Counted from the first letter of the stretch, positions 1 through 10,655 are shown. The stretch: 64,000 nucleotides of DNA from Megalonaias nervosa (GCA_016617855.1 JAECUM010004923.1:30641-94640), one strand, 5' to 3'. The notes: generated by a model not told the origin, from the letters alone. Made by a program: numbers and translations.

Positions 1-126
1 TCCAGAGTTCTGGTGTCCAAAGGGCCGCTGGAAGTCAGAGGAGTGTCCAAAAGACGATTGGTGTTATTGTTGTTTGGGTGGTCACTGTTGGGAGGGTGAT
101 TGACGCTGGGCAGAAGACTCCCGTTG

Positions 127-372
127 TTACTGTAAGAAGAGTATTTCAGGGAAGGATTGGGGAGAAGGTAACTGATGCAACTGCTCAGTAAAATGGTCCA
201 CAATTGTTTGTCTCCTTGTTGCAAACTGAAATTGGCAATGGCAAACGATTTGCGTTTTAGGCACACGTTCTCCACACCACACACGCAAGGGTTGCTTTTG
301 TAGATCTTGCACAGAAGAACTGGGTGATGGAGTTGTCACTGTGGTAGCTGAGGTTGTGTTGAAGGGCATAAT
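127..372 (-). CDS. unrecognised ORF downstream of integrase (probably partial)
   Basis: This reading frame starts just beyond the integrase stop (possible ATGs at 378 and 372) and runs about 80 codons to a stop at 127. The N-terminus is rich in Ser, Thr and Pro; the rest shows no motif I recognise. The close spacing to the integrase on the same strand suggests a Polinton gene. The sequence from 126 to 1 stays Asn/Pro/Ser-rich in another frame, so the gene may be frameshifted and continue off the window. Confidence 0.3.
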   Translation of the reverse strand: MMPFNTTSATTVTTPSPSSSVQDLQKQPLRVWCGERVPKTQIVCHCQFQFATRRQTIVDHFTEQLHQLPSPQSFPEILFLQ

Positions 373-374
373 GG

Positions 375-1487
375 TCACTTCTTTTTAAACTCGATGACTT
401 GCGAAGCGTCGATCCAAGAATCAAAACTGGGGGGATAACATTTCCAACGTACTTTGACTTCTTTGACACGTAATTTTCCAGTTTTTCGGGTTCTACGTTC
501 GAGAATGCTTTCAATCTCGTACACTTCATCTTCTTTTTGGTCACGCGTTGTAATTCAGGCAAGTAAAACGATCCTTTTAACACTTCCCCATTCATGTCTT
601 CCGATTTTGAAGACGGCAGGATGACGGCCACGCACTCGTCTAGTGACACGAAACAATTCGGTGGTCCAGTTGGGTAAGTAACCTTTGTCGAAAATGCGTT
701 TGGTTTTGCCAATGCGCACCCAATCTCAGCTGCCAACACTTCACCTTTCTTGGGGACAGCCACAGTCGGGGACGTACCAAAGAAGCGCTCAAAGACGGTC
801 ACTTCGTTGTCGGGAGTCACTTCTTGGGGTGCACATCCTATGCTCCGATGGAAAGATTGGTTGTACGCTTGGACCAGGTGCGGTATGACGTCGATGTACT
901 TGAGAGTGTGTTGATGGGTAAATATTTCCACATGCGTTCTTTCAAGGTGCGTTGAAAACGTTTCAAGACGCTGTCTTTGGTTTCAGGATTCTCGTTGGTG
1001 AACAAAAATGAATGCTTCGTTTCTTTAATTCTTTTTGGAAAGCTTGGCTCAGAAATTCGGTGCCATTGTCGGTTTGCCATCGAAAAGGATGACGACCACT
1101 ATATTTCAACATCAATTTGAGGGCTCGCACTAACTCACTGCTCGATTTGGAAGTCAATGGCACGACCCAATTAAATCTGGAAAAGATGGCGATAAAACAA
1201 AACAAGTATTTGAAGCCAAGATTGTAGGTGGCCAAATGAAAGACATCAGCTAAATCGGCTTGCCATTGATGATCGATGCCCTCTACTCGGGCGCGACTTC
1301 TGGAAAATTTTCGTCGAATGGGTTTGTGTAAGGTGTACGTGGCTTGTTCTTGTAACCATCCTTGCACTTGAGGTAAACGGACACCTTTCAGTTGGGTTTT
1401 GGCAGCACGATACAATTTCTGAACTCCTCCGTAACCTGCAGGATGGGCTGGATCGTAGTAAATGCTGGCTAACACCTCCATCAGCAA
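375..1487 (-). pseudogene. Polinton 1 retroviral-like integrase with chromodomain (catalytic Glu replaced by Lys)
   Basis: This is an rve-family DDE integrase, which inserts the linear Polinton genome into chromosomes. The start at 1487 gives the usual N-terminal helical segment (YYDPAHPAGYGGVQKLYRA). The core follows with the first Asp in WQADLADV and the second in WQTDNGTEF. After a frameshift near 1,030 the region that should carry the catalytic Glu reads SVLKRFQRTL: Lys stands 36 residues after the second Asp, the DD35E position. After another frameshift near 910-930 the C-terminal part runs to a short chromodomain (VRWKCYPPSFDSWIDASQV) and a TGA at 375-377. Frameshifts plus the missing Glu indicate a dead enzyme. 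Confidence 0.85.
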
Positions 1488-1646
1488 TTGTTTTTAATAG
1501 GTCACTCACTCTTCAAGGATGCTACACTGGATGAGGCGAGTTGGTGGTTTGGAAACGGCTTTACTTGTCCGATGTGCTACGGGAGTGGAAATCGAGGGTA
1601 GTGGTGGTGGTGGTGGCGGTAATGGGATGGCTTTTGTCTTCTTTCT
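1488..1646. other. intergenic gap with GGT/GGC-rich simple sequence
   Basis: A short non-coding gap between two minus-strand Polinton genes. It contains a run of GTGGTGGTGGTGGTGGCGG near 1,600-1,620 and a T-rich stretch near 1,668 at the end of the next gene. No other signal is seen. Confidence 0.4.
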
Positions 1647-2153
1647 TTATTTCACTTCTGCTTTCCTTTTTTTTTTTTTGACTTCTGTCCAAGGAGGAGT
1701 GGACATCATCTTTTTAACCCAAGCTTTGAGTTTTTCTCGTTGGGGTGTAGGAAAAGGGGTCAACAAGGACGCTGAAATCTTACTATGGATGGCTGCTGAC
1801 GGTGTTTGAAAGACTTCTTGTGCCCCTTCTTCCTCACGCATCCGTGGGGCTGCGTCTGTCTTCACCGCTAGGGGTGGTAGTGGTGGTGGCGATGGACTTT
1901 TCATCAGAGCCTTAAAATCTTTCAGAGTTGGCAGAGCTGTTTCGTCTAAATCTTTCTGGTGAAAGAGGTGCAGCCGTTGCAACATTTGACCGTACCGTTG
2001 CGATTTTTCCGTTTCTGACAAATTGCTGAGATCCATCAACGACAGCAATTCGCATTGTAACTGGGACATTTTGGTCAAATGAGGGTTCGGAGGTAAATGC
2101 TGACTCCGTTGTTCTTGCCAACGATGGCATTCCATCCATCGTTTGCAAAGCAC
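1647..2153 (-). CDS. Polinton-associated protein of unknown function
   Basis: An open frame of 168 codons. The N-terminal half is helical (SQLQCELLSLMDLSNLSE, then a QRYGQMLQRL segment). The middle is Pro-rich (SPSPPPLPPL) and the tail is basic (EVKKKKRKAEVK). I recall proteins of this build beside the capsid and ATPase genes of other Polintons, but no enzymatic motif is visible. It lies between the integrase and the small basic protein on the same strand. The start at 2153 is uncertain, because the frame could be continued upstream by a frameshift. Confidence 0.5.
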   Translation of the reverse strand: MLCKRWMECHRWQEQRSQHLPPNPHLTKMSQLQCELLSLMDLSNLSETEKSQRYGQMLQRLHLFHQKDLDETALPTLKDFKALMKSPSPPPLPPLAVKTDAAPRMREEEGAQEVFQTPSAAIHSKISASLLTPFPTPQREKLKAWVKKMMSTPPWTEVKKKKRKAEVK

Positions 2154-2270
2154 TAAAGCCAGTTTTCATCCTTCCATCAGATTCCAAAGGTCGCGTCTGA
2201 GATCTTTTGACTCCAGAAGTCCCTTTTATCTTCTTGACCCATTTTATCTTGGACCCATAGGGAAAACACT

Positions 2271-2651
2271 TCACACGACTCCTTCCAGCATAGCTCCCGC
2301 TATTCTTTTGACAAGAGGTCCTATCAGGGGTAAAAATCCTCCCGTTGTATCAACATTTTTTTCTTTCTACGGATGGGAATTTTCTTTTGGACCACTTGGC
2401 GAAGAACGTGTCGATGTCTGGCTAAGCATTGCTTCTGGTGTTTAGAGAAAGGTATCGTTCCTTTCAAGACATTCAGACAGCATTCGCTCACGGTATCGAT
2501 GACATCTTTGGAGGCGGTTTGAATAAGTTGTTTTCGCATGGGTGGAGGGGCTTTGGACAGGAAGGACATATTTGGCTAAACGAGGAGGCAGTCCTTTCCT
2601 TTTCTTTCCATTTTTGGCAAGAGAGTGGTGTGCACTTCTTTTAGAGGACAT
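2271..2651 (-). pseudogene. small basic GGF-type Polinton protein, copy B
   Basis: About 125 codons split over three frames. The N-terminus is very basic (KNGKKRKGLPPRLAKY). After a frameshift near 2,565 comes a helical, Cys-containing middle (VSECCLNVLKG) and a Lys/Arg-rich stretch (RRKKKMLIQ). After a second frameshift near 2,345 comes a hydrophobic tail opening with GGFLPLIGPLV and ending at a TGA (2,271-2,273). Basic body plus hydrophobic GGF tail is a recurrent small protein in Polintons/adintoviruses, tentatively compared with adenoviral core or minor-capsid proteins; that comparison is from memory. Copy A lies directly upstream. Confidence 0.6.
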
Positions 2652-2714
2652 CTTTTTGGTTCAGGGGCACAAAAATACATCTGAAGTCCATGGCTTGACA
2701 TGCATCCTTTTATC

Positions 2715-3000
2715 TTATTTTTTGTTTGGTGGTAATAGACCTAGAAAACATCTGAGAAGCTGTGGTAACAAGACAGGAATAAAAAATCCTCCCCTTTTGG
2801 TTGCACAGTATTTTGTTTGGACGACTGGGTCTTTTCAGAGGTAGACGTCGATGCTTCGCTAAGCGTTTTTTCGGATGACGAGACTGTTCTTTTGTTTTTC
2901 CTTTTCCTTTTTGGACAGGAGAATGGGGGTGGTGATGGTGTGCACTTCTTTGAGGGGAGATCTTTGCGCGTTCAGGAGCACAAGAAACACTGATACCCAT
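2715..3000 (-). pseudogene. small basic GGF-type protein, copy A (shortened paralogue)
   Basis: This is parallel to copy B: an RSAHH motif is followed by a Lys/Arg-rich body (KKRLAKHRRLPLKRPSR) and, after a frameshift near 2,790, a hydrophobic tail starting GGFFIPVLLPQLL that ends at TAA (2,715-2,717). It lacks the Cys-containing middle of copy B. DNA similarity between 2,623-2,660 and 2,925-2,975 (both reading gtgtgcacttcttt on the plus strand) supports a tandem duplication. Its 5' end overlaps the end of the upstream basic gene. Confidence 0.5.
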
Positions 3001-3644
3001 AGTTTCCCCAGGTGTTTATATGCTAGAATGAGTCGCCACTGATTGTCTTTACGTCGTATCAACTTGATGACAGGAATCACGCGTCGTGAAGGGGTTCGCA
3101 AAGGACTAAATCGGGACAGTTCTTGCTTGGATAAATCCAGTAATCTTTGCAACGTGCCCGATCTCTCTTGGACTTTGATTTTGGAGGCAGGTACTTTGTG
3201 AGCAGCTGCCAGTGCAGCTAAAGAGGAGGATGTTCTTGGCGAAACGGGTTTCCATTGTTTCATCAAATTAGGAAAAACGGGTGTGAAATTGGGCTTGGCT
3301 GGCATCACCAGCAACGGAGAAGAGGAAGAACCTGAGGCTACTGGAGACGCGGTCACCGTCGATGCAGGTCGTGATTTGCGAATGTAAGATTGCACCCTGG
3401 CCGGAGTGCCTCTCTTGCTGGTAGAAGTTGTTTTCTGGGGACTTTCCCTTTTCTGGGATCTTTTCTTTTTCTGTGGCTGTGACCTGGTCTTGACACCACT
3501 GCTCTTTTTCTTCGGCTTCTTCTGGGTACCTTTGGGCCGGGCAGTGGCTTTTTTCTTGTGGAGGACTTTGGGGCCATTAGGATCCCATTTTAGGAGGGAG
3601 CGAATGATGACACCTCCTAGAGAACCGCTACCTCCAGGTTTCAA
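2859..3644 (-). CDS. Lys/Arg-rich Polinton protein, possible core or minor capsid protein
   Basis: 261 codons. The start at 3644 is followed by a Gly/Ser-rich segment (GGSGSLGG). A long Lys/Arg/Ser/Thr-rich stretch (residues ~30-110) looks like a DNA-binding core protein, and an Ala-rich helical part (SSSLAALAAAHK) follows. The final ~55 codons may be out of the original frame because copy A of the GGF gene overlaps them. It overlaps the preceding small gene by 17 bases, as expected in a compact viral operon-like layout. No family could be named. Confidence 0.5.
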   Translation of the reverse strand: MKPGGSGSLGGVIIRSLLKWDPNGPKVLHKKKATARPKGTQKKPKKKSSGVKTRSQPQKKKRSQKRESPQKTTSTSKRGTPARVQSYIRKSRPASTVTASPVASGSSSSPLLVMPAKPNFTPVFPNLMKQWKPVSPRTSSSLAALAAAHKVPASKIKVQERSGTLQRLLDLSKQELSRFSPLRTPSRRVIPVIKLIRRKDNQWRLILAYKHLGKLWVSVFLVLLNAQRSPLKEVHTITTPILLSKKEKEKQKNSLVIRKNA

Positions 3645-3905
3645 AATGTTTTTTGGTTTGAGTGTCGATGCGGAGATATGCCAGTTCCGTGAAGACTACA
3701 TTGTTTGTCTCAAAAAAGCGTTTGGTATGATGTGGAATGTGAATCATGCCTTGCAGTAATTGATGTCGTGTCACCGTAAACCATCGTAAGATTTCTTTGA
3801 GACTGGCTTCTATGACACGAGCACGCATTTGTGGATTTTTTTGGGACTGATGCCGTACAAGGCACGAATCAATTTGACGGAAAGATGAGACTGAAGGGAC
3901 GTCAT
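3628..3905 (-). pseudogene. small Polinton protein of unknown function
   Basis: From an ATG at 3905 the frame reads about 20 codons, then must shift at the homopolymer near 3,836-3,842 to join a longer frame ending at 3,628. The longer frame is helical and basic (ASLKEILRWFTVTRHQLLQ) and ends KKHFETW. It lies directly downstream of the packaging ATPase and overlaps the next basic gene. No motif is recognised. Confidence 0.35.
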
Positions 3906-3949
3906 GTTGACGATGTGTGAGACAGACCAAAAGTGACCTAGGTTTTTGT

Positions 3950-4686
3950 AGATTTATTGTTGTTGCTGTTGTTGTTGTGTACACGACAGGCCCTCCGTCT
4001 TGGCACCAGTAGTGAAACAGATGGGTACGAAATAGCAAATAATAGGGAGTCATGAGTTTTAAATCCACGAGTAAATAGGCGTGTGGGGTTTGAGTGGCAA
4101 CGTCGTACGCATGTGTCAGCCAAAGTGTTCCTAACTGTTTGGCTTAGACTTGCACTTCCAATTTATCTCTAGGGCTTTTAAACAAGACCACGTAATGAGC
4201 ATTGAGACTGATGGTGCGATGGGCTTTACTTTGTTGAAACAAATTTTGGGTGATGTAAATGACACTAGCATTACGATGATGCCCTTTGCGCGTAAACCAC
4301 AGTTTCATTTCTTCTTCGTCTTCTCCTAACATTTCGTCGAAGACGGCCAGACGTGTTTGACTGGGGTCAGACACGATCCCGTCGTCTTTGCCAGGAATGA
4401 CTTCCATAAACACGATGGAATCGCCTTGACTTTCTCTCAGGAGGCTGTACGCCGTTTGCCACTCTTTGTAACACCACACGATCCGTTGAGGTGGACGATC
4501 TATCAAATGATGTTTATGTTCGATCAAGCGTTTGATAAATTTGGTTTTGCCTGAACCGCTCGGTCCAGCAATTAACATGTTAAAGGCATGGCGAAGATAC
4601 AAGGCCTCCCAACTGGCACGATCCAAGTTTTCGTCGATGACTTTGAAAGCGGAGGCAGAGGGAAGAGAGACAGCAGAGGTAGCCAT
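3950..4686 (-). pseudogene. A32-like packaging ATPase of Polinton 1 (in-frame stop)
   Basis: This is an FtsK/HerA-superfamily genome-packaging ATPase, the Polinton/poxvirus A32 type that pumps DNA into capsids. The start at 4686 follows a TATA box at 4,733-4,739. Walker A is GPSGSGKTKF (residues ~40-50); Walker B is LAVFDEML, followed by acidic residues; a downstream strand reads SVIYITQNLF. A TAA at 4,144-4,146 interrupts the frame after FKSPRDKLEVQV. The same frame continues with the conserved C-terminal part (YLLVDLKLMTPYYLLFRT). The true 3' end is uncertain because the frame stays open into the next gene. Confidence 0.85.
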
Positions 4687-4732
4687 AGTGTAGGGAATGT
4701 CACTTTTGACACGAAGACAGACAAGACAAGAG

Positions 4733-4739
4733 TTTTATA
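4733..4739 (-). promoter_or_regulatory. TATA box of the ATPase gene
   Basis: TATAAAA on the minus strand about 50 nt upstream of the ATPase ATG at 4686. It matches the spacing of the TATA boxes before the BIR and PolB genes of the same element. Confidence 0.55.
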
Positions 4740-4769
4740 CTTTTTTCAGGACACGTTTATTGCAAACTT

Positions 4770-5098
4770 TAAATGTGAACACGAATGACAAAAATACATA
4801 AAAGCCAAAGGGTTAAGTACATGCATAAAATACACATCAAAACGATCAAAGTGGAATATAAACAAGTCACTGTAGAACATTTTTGGTGACCAAGATGTGG
4901 TGTCCTAGGGACAGTGTGTAATGTTCTTAGAGTCTCTACACTTGGTACAGTCACACAGGGGTTCTCCCGGAATGATCTTTCGGGAATATCAATGACAGTC
5001 CTGTCCTGGAGTGGTTCTCCTCGGTGTCGTCTTCTTCTAGCACTGTGACTAACACAGGTTTAAAAGTTACTTTTTTCACTGAAAGTTTGAACTTACGA
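4770..5098. other. intergenic region of Polinton 1
   Basis: This lies between the ATPase promoter and the stop of the next minus-strand gene. One frame stays open and acidic just after 5,098 (LEEDDTEENHSR around 5,010-5,040), so the upstream gene may once have been longer. Nothing else is recognised. Confidence 0.3.
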
Positions 5099-5555
5099 TC
5101 ACAAATCTTGGGCATAGTTTGCCACTTCTCTTGTCCAAGCCTCGAAGACCAAACGTTTCCAGTTACGTGGATCTTTCCAGTGAGGGTGTAAGTCGCATGC
5201 TACACACACTTCAGTGCCCAAAAGTTGACAAATCTTGTTTTCCCGTAGAGGTAGAGAAGTATCGGGATGAAAGCGCAAGGCGTTTAACAGAATGAGTCTC
5301 TCGTGTATATTTAAAGCAACCACTTTCATGTTTTTTTGGCGGTACCTCACAGTACAGATCGTAATGTGTCCAAAAGGAATTGGCTGGTAAACGAAATCCC
5401 AAAAAGGAAGTCACTAAGATGCACACCACACGACGATCCCAATTCAATGGACACAGTTCTCGTAATAAGTGTTGGTGATCCTCCACAGTTTGAATACAGT
5501 CATTGGTTTCCTTCCACGGAATCTGTTGTATCACTAGTGATAAAGGTCGTGGCAT
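5099..5555 (-). pseudogene. unrecognised Polinton 1 gene with one frameshift
   Basis: An ATG at 5555 opens a frame that is convincing down to about 5,345 (segments CPLNWDRRVVCILVTSFLG and FWTHYDLYCE). The continuation is in a second frame to the stop at 5,099 (VALNIHERLILLNALRFH, ending TREVANYAQDL). Total length is about 150 residues. No motif is recognised. Position between the BIR gene and the ATPase on the same strand argues for a real Polinton gene. Confidence 0.45.
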
Positions 5556-5619
5556 AGTAGCCAGTTTTTTACCCTCTTTGGTGTGAGGTAGTAAGTGTAC
5601 TTTTTGAACAGAATCGGTT

Positions 5620-6596
5620 TTATTTCAGCACCTCACCAAAATGTTTAGTCACTAACTCACACAACACACGTAGTACAGAAGTTTCCTCTTGAACCAAGAC
5701 TTGTTGGTGTAAAAGAGTTTGATAATCCTCTAATTCGTCCGTTGGAATTCGATGTATTTTGATCGCCTTGTAAGTAGAATGAGTGGCATCCAAAACTTTA
5801 TGATTCTCACGTGATTCATCAATCTCTGACCATTGGAATGCTTTGAAATGAATCAGTACTCTTCCACCATTCAGGTACAAGTGGTTGCAACATCGGTGAC
5901 GTAAAGGATGCATTTGTTCTTTGCGTTGGACTTGTAGTTTGACAAACTCTTGGTAAATGCCTTCTCTCAACTCCACTAAAGGTAGGTAGTGACAGTGTGG
6001 AGACCATCGAACATGTTCTAGTAAGTGGAATCATTCTGTTCCCACTCGTGAAGTGACACACCGCAACTGAAGTACTTCACTTTATCCCCTTCGCCCAAGT
6101 AGATAAATTCGGCTCTGGCTAATTCTTCTGGGGTAGGTCCTCCCAGATATTTAGGCCATTTACCTTTGAACGTTTGGAGTCGACTTTCAAAGTCGCAGTA
6201 TTCAGGCAAACGCACAGGGAACGAATATTCTTCTTTCACAGGTTCATTTCGATGAGGGTACAGTGAAATCCGCAGTAGTTTGCTCAGGGTTGGATGACAT
6301 CCGTAGGGTGTTAGACGCATGGTTTCTCGTGCAGGATGACATTGACCATGAAAACCAGTAAAGTGAAAAGGTGTACGATAACGAGTGGCATCGCTTTCGC
6401 ATCCATCAGGTTTGACACGCACGGCATCACTTTCCATGGTAGGTATGACAGTAGTAATCATAGTAAAGTTCCCATGATGTGGTACTGAATCGCTGAGGTC
6501 ACAGCGTACGGCGCCCCTGACATCGCAAGGCACAGCATCGCACTCCACTTGAGAATCACGGAACTTAAATGGTGCTGTCTGTTTAAAAGTATTCAT
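5620..6596 (-). pseudogene. BIR (inhibitor-of-apoptosis repeat) protein carried by Polinton 1
   Basis: The start at 6596 follows a TATA box at 6,652-6,660. Residues ~1-125 are unassigned. A BIR domain follows: ESRLQTFKGKWPK, then LARAEFIYLGEGDKVK, YFSCGVSLHEWEQND and, after a 1-nt frameshift near 6,025, EHVRWSPHCHYL. The second Cys, His and final Cys ligands are in place with CX16HX6C spacing. The first Cys of the CX2C pair is Tyr (TAC). BIR domains bind caspases or other partners in IAPs; here a role against host cell death is inference only. A ~130-residue helical tail runs to 5,620. A host-derived capture is plausible. Confidence 0.75.
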
Positions 6597-6651
6597 CTTT
6601 CTCGCTTGGTGCTGGTAGTTACAATGAACTATCGGTCTTGGACGTTGTCCC

Positions 6652-6660
6652 TTTTATATA
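6652..6660 (-). promoter_or_regulatory. TATA box of the BIR gene
   Basis: TATATAAAA on the minus strand, 56 nt upstream of the ATG at 6596. It lies directly at the 3' end of the PolB gene. Confidence 0.6.
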
Positions 6661-9600
6661 TGCTGTCTAATATCGACGTGTCCGTACGGTAAAGTGAAGT
6701 GATTGGGAAGTCTCACTCGCTTCTGGTACACGATTTGATTCACTTTTTCCAAGGGCCGACTGATGATTTGGTGTGTGGTTAAACGTACAATCTTGTGAGG
6801 CTGGTATGTGGTCACTTTAAAATCTCGGTCCTCTCCAGACTGCAAGGCTTATTCAATACTCCAAAGTTCACCACTTGACTGATGCGATAATTGCAATCCT
6901 TTCACTTTACACTCGGTGTGCGCTTCTTGTTGGCACCAGTATTCGTAACTGTAATTTTTAGGACTGCTACTAGCAAAACTTAGAATCTTGTCGTAAGGGT
7001 GCTCGTCCGTCCAGGCTCCTAAACGGTCTCCTTCGATGACAGTGTGACGGTGACCCAGGCGATCGATGTAGATGCAACAGCACACGATCTCCTAACAGTT
7101 GTAAAGCTTCGTACACTTTTAAGCGAGCATAGGCTGTCACGTAAACCGCAATGATGACATTTCCAAATTCGTCGGCCTCTACAAACTCCAGTTCTTCTTC
7201 GTAATTGACTAAGATCAAGTCTTCACGAACGATGTCCACATGTTTCATGGCTTTAGTTTTGTAGTGAATCATCTGGAAGTAGCGGGAAGGTTCTGTCAAA
7301 TACTCCGTCTTTTGTAAAAACGGTCCATGTGCCATTTTGCCCCACCAGCAATTTAACATCACTTTAGCAAACGATCGCCTTCCTTCGTTTATCTCCACGG
7401 GGTCTAAAGTGATGCCCTCCTGGTCAAGGTTTTTCTCTTTGAATTTCTTTTGGTCTTCGGGAGTGTGGAACCAGGAAGGATAGTCGCTGGCTTCTTGTTT
7501 CAGTTTCAAAAAGGCATCCACGTAGTCTGCCAAAATGCCTTTCTGAGTTTGGTCACCCTTGTGGTATTTTTCTGTCTTGGGAAATTGGTAAATTTCGTAC
7601 ACTTCTAACAATTGGTATCCCAGATCCGGAGCTTTAAACAATTCCACGCTGGCCCACGTTCCTGTCAAGGCGCGTTCTTCCTGGGTGTGTTGACAATGTT
7701 GATCTTGGTTACACGTTTCGGCAGAAGTACAGCACAATGGAAACATTAATTTTTCTTGGTAATGGTGAGGTAAAACAGGATGGTACAAGTCCGTGGGAGG
7801 CAAGACTTTGCACTTGATCAACCCTTCGTATTGTCGAATGTTTTCCAGGTCAATGTGTTCCGTCAGTAATTGCGGGTGCCTGCGGAGAAGTGACAATATT
7901 TGCACACGTTAGGATACAGAGAACACACGTCCAAGTATCTGATTTCTTCTCCTTTCTCCTCGTCCGTTTGGTCAGCAAACAGGTGGCATTTGTTCGTCCT
8001 CCGTACAAACTGTCCCTCGGGTTCAGTGGGTCCACCAACCTGTAACTTTCCACGATGCGCTTAAACTCGGGATCGGTTTTCAAATGGTGATCGTACTCGT
8101 GTTCTCACATTTTCACCACTTGGTATCCTTCCTGTTCTAACTTCAGGCGCCGCTGACAAGTGGCCTGGTACAAGTCTTCCATGGTCCGTTGTAAAAACTG
8201 ATATTTAGTGTCACGTTGAGGGTAACAGATGGGACATCCGTGAAAAAGAACATCCGTTAGACTCGTACACGATCTTGGGGTTTTCAAAGTCCCAGCCATC
8301 CACCGAATACGTTTCGATGGACTTTTCGCCTCCTTCGTTGCGGGCACATTGGATCCGTTTGTCTTCCTTGTGGCATAAGTAATGCAGCCAGCGTAGAGCT
8401 TTGACCGAGTATTGGCGTGTGACAAAGTTCGTTGTTTGGGTGCTTATTATAGCTAGGGTGTTTTCGGGCATGAATCGTTGGCGGTACACTAAGGTCACGC
8501 CTTGGCAATGGTGCAGGCTTCTTTCAAAGGATCTATCCCTCCGTGCTCCATGAACAGTTTTCGAAATTTTCCACAGCAGCGCCGTAAAATGTCCACGTCG
8601 GAACGACAAAACTATAACATTTCTTCCTGAAACTCGAAGGGGTCCGAGGTGTGAGAGTGGTACCAAGCGTAGAAAGCTTCTCGTTGTTCGGTGCGCATAT
8701 TGTCCGGGTCGTAGTAGTGAGCATCAGGCAAATGGGGTAGAACGGCGTATTGATTGGCTTGAAAAAGTGCGAAAAATGGCCTTTGGCCATTTCTCTCATT
8801 CCAAACGTTTTAAGCATTCGGCTCAAAGGCATGGCCAAGTAACTCATCAAATCTTTAAACTGCACTTGTCCCACTTGCATGGAAATGATTTTGGCTCCGT
8901 TCAAAGTCACTTTAGGAAGTTCGGTACATTGTTCCGTATAGTATCTGAGAAGAAATTGTTCATCGTATCCCGAGAAATTGTGAGCCATCACTGTGGCATT
9001 GCGATGACGTAATGTTCGATGTCCTCTTGGCTCCAAGTTTCGTCGATAGGGTCTAAAATCCATTGGGCGAAATCGGCCAACGTGTTAGGTCCTCGAAAGA
9101 TTTTTTCCACATCCTCCAGGAATCTTGTTGCAGTGAGGGCAATGACTAAAGATCGGTTCTTGGATGCACTTCTCGCACGCTCGATTAGCCACACAGAAGT
9201 TAGGAATGTGAATACCGGTCTCTTGCATGCATTCAAAATCGAAAAAGATGAAATTGCCTTTCTTCTGGTCATCTTTTTCCTCTTCATGTTTGGAATGGTA
9301 TTTTTGAATGAAGCATTCGTGTTCCAAATCCATGATTTGGTGACAAATGGGACGTCGTTTCTTTCCTGGACATATGTGAGCCTTGGCACAATTGGTACGT
9401 ATCACAAGTAGGGCACAATCTCAGGAGCTGACAAGCAATTTTCCGCTGTGAACCTTGCGTCTTCAGATGTTGGTAACAGGGTGGGCTGACAAAGTGCGCT
9501 GACAAGCTGAGCAATGCACCCGTTGTTGTCCTTCGTGAAGACAAGGTTTAGAGGCCAAACATCCCTCAAAATGCCTGTTCTGCTTTTGATTGTTATAGTC

Positions 9601-10607
9601 ACAGTTCTCACAATAATAACTATATCACAAGAATCCTGAGATACTGTAATGGTATCGAAATGTTCATCGTGATGATAGACGTGAATGTATTTTCCGTCTT
9701 TGAAATTTTTGCCTCGAAACAACAGAGGCCAACGCACTTGTTGAGGGTGTACTTTCAAGGTGTAGCGTGGAGCTAAGACGTCTTGCAATTTATGCATTTC
9801 AGGAATGCCGCAGGGTGTTTCTTTAGATATCCCCGCTTGCTGTAACAGGAGTTCTGCTTCTCTTTGTTGTTTGGCTCAGTCCTATCGTTGAATAGTTTTC
9901 CGGGCTCTTTTCCATTTTGCTGTGTCGTTCTTGTCGGGATATGTTCGTCCCACCACGATGGCTCGGGCTAAACACATCTAGTCTTGAGGTTTGTTAATTC
10001 GGACGAGACTGTACTTGGTCCTGCGAAGGTTGTCCACCAATAACACCTTTTTGCGTTGTCCGGTCCCTTTGGGAAGAGAAACGTGGTCCATGTTCAGTGT
10101 CGCCTTTCCATCGGTGATGTGAAACTTTTCGTTTGACCGCTGCACGTGTTGAATCTTGTCGATGACTTTGAAAGGTGTCAATTCTGCTGGGGCACTTCAG
10201 ACTGTCGTGATAAATGGAAAGTGTCAAGCGATCGTCTTCTTTGGCTTCACATTGTCGTTTCGGTGTGGTTAACAAAGAATCCCACACATCGGTGATGAAC
10301 TCTTCTGCTTTCTCCAGTGGTACTTGAAATCTTTAAACTTCACCGTGTACGTGTAGGCCGTAGTTCTAAATTTTCTAGAGGAGCGTTTATCCGTCTCTCG
10401 AATGTGGTAGTACTTTTCAGGGTTTACTGGTGGTGGACTTTGGTTTGGTGTAGATTCTCTGGGTCTGGATTCTGGCTCACTCATGTTATCTTCAAAATCG
10501 CTGGCGTAAATTTGAGCCAAGACTTCAGCTACTGTGCGAGGCGATAAGTCACGTTTCTGCCTCTTACTTACTTCTCCTTTCTCCACGAAATGATGCGATC
10601 GTTTCAT
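6654..10607 (-). pseudogene. Polinton 1 protein-primed DNA polymerase B, heavily broken
   Basis: About 1,300 codons across shifted frames, start at 10607 after a TATA box. The N-terminal part contains MCLARAIVV (9,950-9,980), just after an in-frame TAG, then Cys-rich clusters near 9,400-9,620. Exo I is FIFFDFECMQ (~9,220-9,250); Exo II is AHNFSGYDEQFL (~8,950-8,985). Motif A (LDVCSLYPNV, ~7,900-7,930) is intact but in a different frame from its flanks. Motif B is KVMLNCWWGK (~7,330-7,365). Motif C, expected near 7,065-7,090, no longer reads DTDS in any frame. The conserved C-terminal end (VYQKRVRLPNHFTLPYG) follows a TAA at 6,849. It replicated the element by a protein primer; now inactive. 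Confidence 0.9.
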
Positions 10608-10655
10608 CTTGGTTGCAAAAAGTCAAATGACTACATTTTAAACGCCATGGACCCC

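Noticed and set aside
685..888. Plus-strand ORF opposite the integrase
   Set aside because: It is a shadow of the minus-strand integrase with no family support.
8767..9411. Plus-strand ORFs opposite Polinton 1 PolB
   Set aside because: They are antisense shadows of exonuclease-domain coding.
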